From: Rhodococcoides kroppenstedtii
Lineage (GTDB): Bacteria; Actinomycetota; Actinomycetes; Mycobacteriales; Mycobacteriaceae
Direction: 5' to 3'
Assembly (NCBI RefSeq): GCF_900111805.1
Contig: NZ_FOJN01000022.1
Coordinates: forward strand, 1 to 52,200
DNA: 52,200 nucleotides
A program made the position numbers and the translations under genes. The notes beneath the pieces were generated by a model. The model did no database searches, had not been told where the DNA came from, and worked only from the letters and a program-made list of their open reading frames with translations. Below are positions 50,505-52,200 of this stretch, piece after piece (the first letter of the stretch is position 1; every line of letters begins with the position of its first letter).

Positions 50505-50883
50505 CGGTTCGTGCGTGGGTGTCATGGACCGTGTCGGTGGGTGCCGGTACACTCGAACATACGAGCGACTGGGGGGTCGAAGGTATGGCGGGTGTGCAGG
50601 TGGGGGCAGGTGCCGTTCCGTGGGCGGCGCTCGATCACGCTGCCCTGGGTCTGCCCGCGACCACCGACCTCCCCTCCTCGCAGGCGCTGGACGGGCTCGT
50701 CCACGCCGCCGCCGGGGTCGCGTACCTGAAGTGGTTCGAATACCAGCTCGCCGCCGCCATGCACGCGGAGTTGGTGGAGCCGTTCGAGGACGAGGACCGG
50801 CGTGAGCTCGATGCGCACACCCGCTGCGCCGCCACCATCGCCACCACGTTGTCGATCACGCAGGGGGCTGCCCGCACCCTGCT
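50505..50883. repeat. Right arm of inverted 13E12 repeat
   Basis: Inverted match to 1-379, covering the promoter and first 100 codons of the DUF222 gene. The matching portion probably continues beyond what the left window edge lets me compare. Confidence 0.85.
50548..50568 (+). promoter_or_regulatory. DUF222 promoter with SOS-box-like sequence
   Basis: TACACT (50548-50553) is a -10 candidate and overlaps TCGAACATACGAGCGA (50553-50568), whose left half is the LexA half-site TCGAAC. Binding here would block transcription. Conserved in the left copy at 316-331. Confidence 0.4.
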
Positions 50884-52200
50884 CACCGACGCCGTCGCGT
50901 TGCGGGACCGGCTCCCTCTCGTGGCGGAGTGCCTGCGGGGCGGGGTGGTCACCCCGCATCACATCCGCACCATCGTCTCCCGCACCGAACTCATCGAAGG
51001 GCAGTGCTACGCGGCGTTGGTGGACGCCGACATCGCCCGCGCTCTCCGCAGAGCGGGGTCGTGGTCGCCGGCGCGGATGGAGGCCATGGTGGACATGATG
51101 GTCGACCGCCGTGATCCCGATGCCGTCCGCGCCCGGCGGGAGAAGGCGAAGCGGAATCGGGAGTTCACCGTCGAGATCGGCCGTGACGGTTTGGCGTCGG
51201 CGACGGACACCCGGCCGGCGGAGGACATCGTCGCGCTCCATGCGGCCGTGACGAGGTTGGCTGCGCAGGTGTGCCCGAAGGACACCCGCTCCAAGGCCGC
51301 GCGGGCGTCCGATGCGCATTACGCGTTGATCACCCAAACCGGATTCGGCTGCAACTGTGACCGCCCCTTCACCGACTGCCGCTACAAGAACATCGACCTG
51401 ACCAAGTTCGCGGCGACCGCCCCGCGGATCGTGATCCATCTGGTCACCGACACCACCACCCTCACCGGCCCCGTCCCCGCCCCCGAGAACGAGCGCGTCT
51501 GCCGGTCACCGCAGCACCTCCCGCGGCCGTACCTGAACGCCGCCGCGCCGCTTCGGCCCGACGCCCAGACCGACACCGACGAGGTCGAGGCCGACAGTGC
51601 AGCGAATCCGGTCTCGGCCGAGACGATGGCACCGGAATCGCCTGCGCCGGAACCGGTGGCCGCGGGCTCGGCCTCGGTCGAGTCGATCGCGGCGGAACCG
51701 TCCGGTCCGGACGCCGTTGCGACGGAACCGGCCGCGTCGGCGTGTGCGGCAACAGAATCGGTTGCAGCGCAGCCGGTGTCATCGGATCGACCGAACGTCA
51801 CCGATGATGTCGCTGCCGGCGACGCGGCCGACCACTCCCGGGGATGCGAGGAGCCTGTCGGCCTGGACTTCGTCGACGGTGTCGGGTTCCTCCCCGGCAT
51901 TGGCATCATCTCCGGCGCCCACGTCCGCGACCTCGCCGCCGACCCCGGCACGATCATCCGGCCGTTGGGGGACGGCACCGACACCCCACTGCCGGCGACG
52001 CAACCGTCGAACCCCTACCGCCCCTCTGCAGCCCTCGATGCGTACATCCGTGCGCGCGATCTGTTCTGCACCTGGCCCGGCTGCAACAGACCCGCGTGGG
52101 ACGGGGACCTCGACCACATCACCGAATACGACCACACCCACCCCGAGAAGGGCGGACAGACGTCGGCCCACGGGTTGGGGGCGAAATGCCGGTTCCACCA
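50585..52200 (+). CDS. DUF222/13E12 protein with C-terminal HNH-like region, 3' end cut off
   Basis: At least 538 codons from ATG 50585, with no stop before the window edge. DUF222 domain: KWFEYQLAAAMHAELVEPFEDEDRRELDAHTR, GGVVTPHHIRTIVSRT, MVDMMVDRRDPDAVRARREKAKRNREFTVEI. At 51550-51800 lies an Ala/Glu/Pro/Ser-rich stretch of about 75 residues, an unusual linker. The HNH-like region follows: RDLFCTWPGCNRPAWDGDLDHITEYDHTHP...CRFHH, with CxxxxC, the DH pair and a final HH, a layout typical of the family. Reported mycobacterial members include phage integration sites; nuclease activity is not shown. Confidence 0.9.
   Translation, partial: MAGVQVGAGAVPWAALDHAALGLPATTDLPSSQALDGLVHAAAGVAYLKWFEYQLAAAMHAELVEPFEDEDRRELDAHTRCAATIATTLSITQGAARTLLTDAVALRDRLPLVAECLRGGVVTPHHIRTIVSRTELIEGQCYAALVDADIARALRRAGSWSPARMEAMVDMMVDRRDPDAVRARREKAKRNREFTVEIGRDGLASATDTRPAEDIVALHAAVTRLAAQVCPKDTRSKAARASDAHYALITQTGFGCNCDRPFTDCRYKNIDLTKFAATAPRIVIHLVTDTTTLTGPVPAPENERVCRSPQHLPRPYLNAAAPLRPDAQTDTDEVEADSAANPVSAETMAPESPAPEPVAAGSASVESIAAEPSGPDAVATEPAASACAATESVAAQPVSSDRPNVTDDVAAGDAADHSRGCEEPVGLDFVDGVGFLPGIGIISGAHVRDLAADPGTIIRPLGDGTDTPLPATQPSNPYRPSAALDAYIRARDLFCTWPGCNRPAWDGDLDHITEYDHTHPEKGGQTSAHGLGAKCRFH

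Overview
The window is high-GC actinobacterial DNA, most likely the chromosome of a Rhodococcus-type organism (order Mycobacteriales, family Nocardiaceae). GTG starts are frequent, GTGA/ATGA stop-start overlaps are common, and many genes look leaderless (TANNNT about 6-8 nt before the start). From about 10.1 to 50.5 kb the gene order follows, with gaps, the Mycobacterium tuberculosis segment Rv1157c-Rv1224: pimE, pterin dehydratase, mutT2, typA, lpqW, mshB, fbiC, fdxC, dapC, fadD36, dapD/dapE, LOG, fadD6, folP2, gpgS, tagA, DUF3117, glgM/glgC, O-methyltransferase, sigE, rseA, htrA, tatB. Gene assignments come from reading the translations and recalling families; no database search was run.

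Layout. 1-379: 5' end of a DUF222/13E12 HNH-type gene on the minus strand, followed by a decayed VOC (glyoxalase-like) gene. 0.6-10.1 kb is accessory: an SDR oxidoreductase, an orphan Rv0909-like small protein, an amylosucrase, a secretory-lipase-type hydrolase, a DszC-like flavin monooxygenase, a methyltransferase, a VOC protein, a divergent WS/DGAT-like protein, and a Tat-exported DUF1906 protein with a 24-codon ORF attached, ending in a strong terminator. 10.1-18.6 kb: secreted protein, pimE (mannolipids), mutT2, four perfect 34-bp tandem repeats just upstream of typA, then lpqW-mshB (lipoarabinomannan control and mycothiol). 18.6-24.9 kb: UdgB-type uracil-DNA glycosylase, two PH-domain membrane proteins, fbiC (F420 precursor) and an unknown partner. 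24.9-30.8 kb: fdxC-dapC, a Cys/His-rich 77-aa protein with fadD36, a reductase and an alpha/beta hydrolase. 30.8-35.7 kb, minus strand: a tetR-fadE-crotonase operon with a clear operator/promoter, an AAC(2')-like acetyltransferase and dapD. 35.7-42.8 kb, plus strand: dapE, two LOG proteins, fadD6, folP2-gpgS, a DivIVA-type protein and tagA. 42.9-50.5 kb: DUF3117, an RlmA-type methyltransferase, divergent glgM/glgC, an O-methyltransferase, sigE-rseA-htrA-tatB. From 50.5 kb to the end there is a second DUF222 gene on the plus strand, so the window is bracketed by an inverted pair.

Functional themes: cell-envelope lipoglycans (pimE, lpqW, gpgS), alpha-glucan metabolism (amylosucrase, glgC, glgM), the succinylase lysine/DAP branch (dapC, dapD, dapE), redox cofactors (mycothiol, F420, ferredoxin), acyl-CoA metabolism (two acyl-CoA ligases, an acyl-CoA dehydrogenase and a crotonase) and envelope stress (sigE-rseA-htrA-tatB). 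The less explained items are two tiny amphipathic ORFs (9958-10032 and 18032-18190), the typA-proximal tandem repeat, the operator palindrome at 34071-34135, upstream stop codons that double as the start of a -10 element, and the inverted 13E12 pair with near-identical mosaic blocks.
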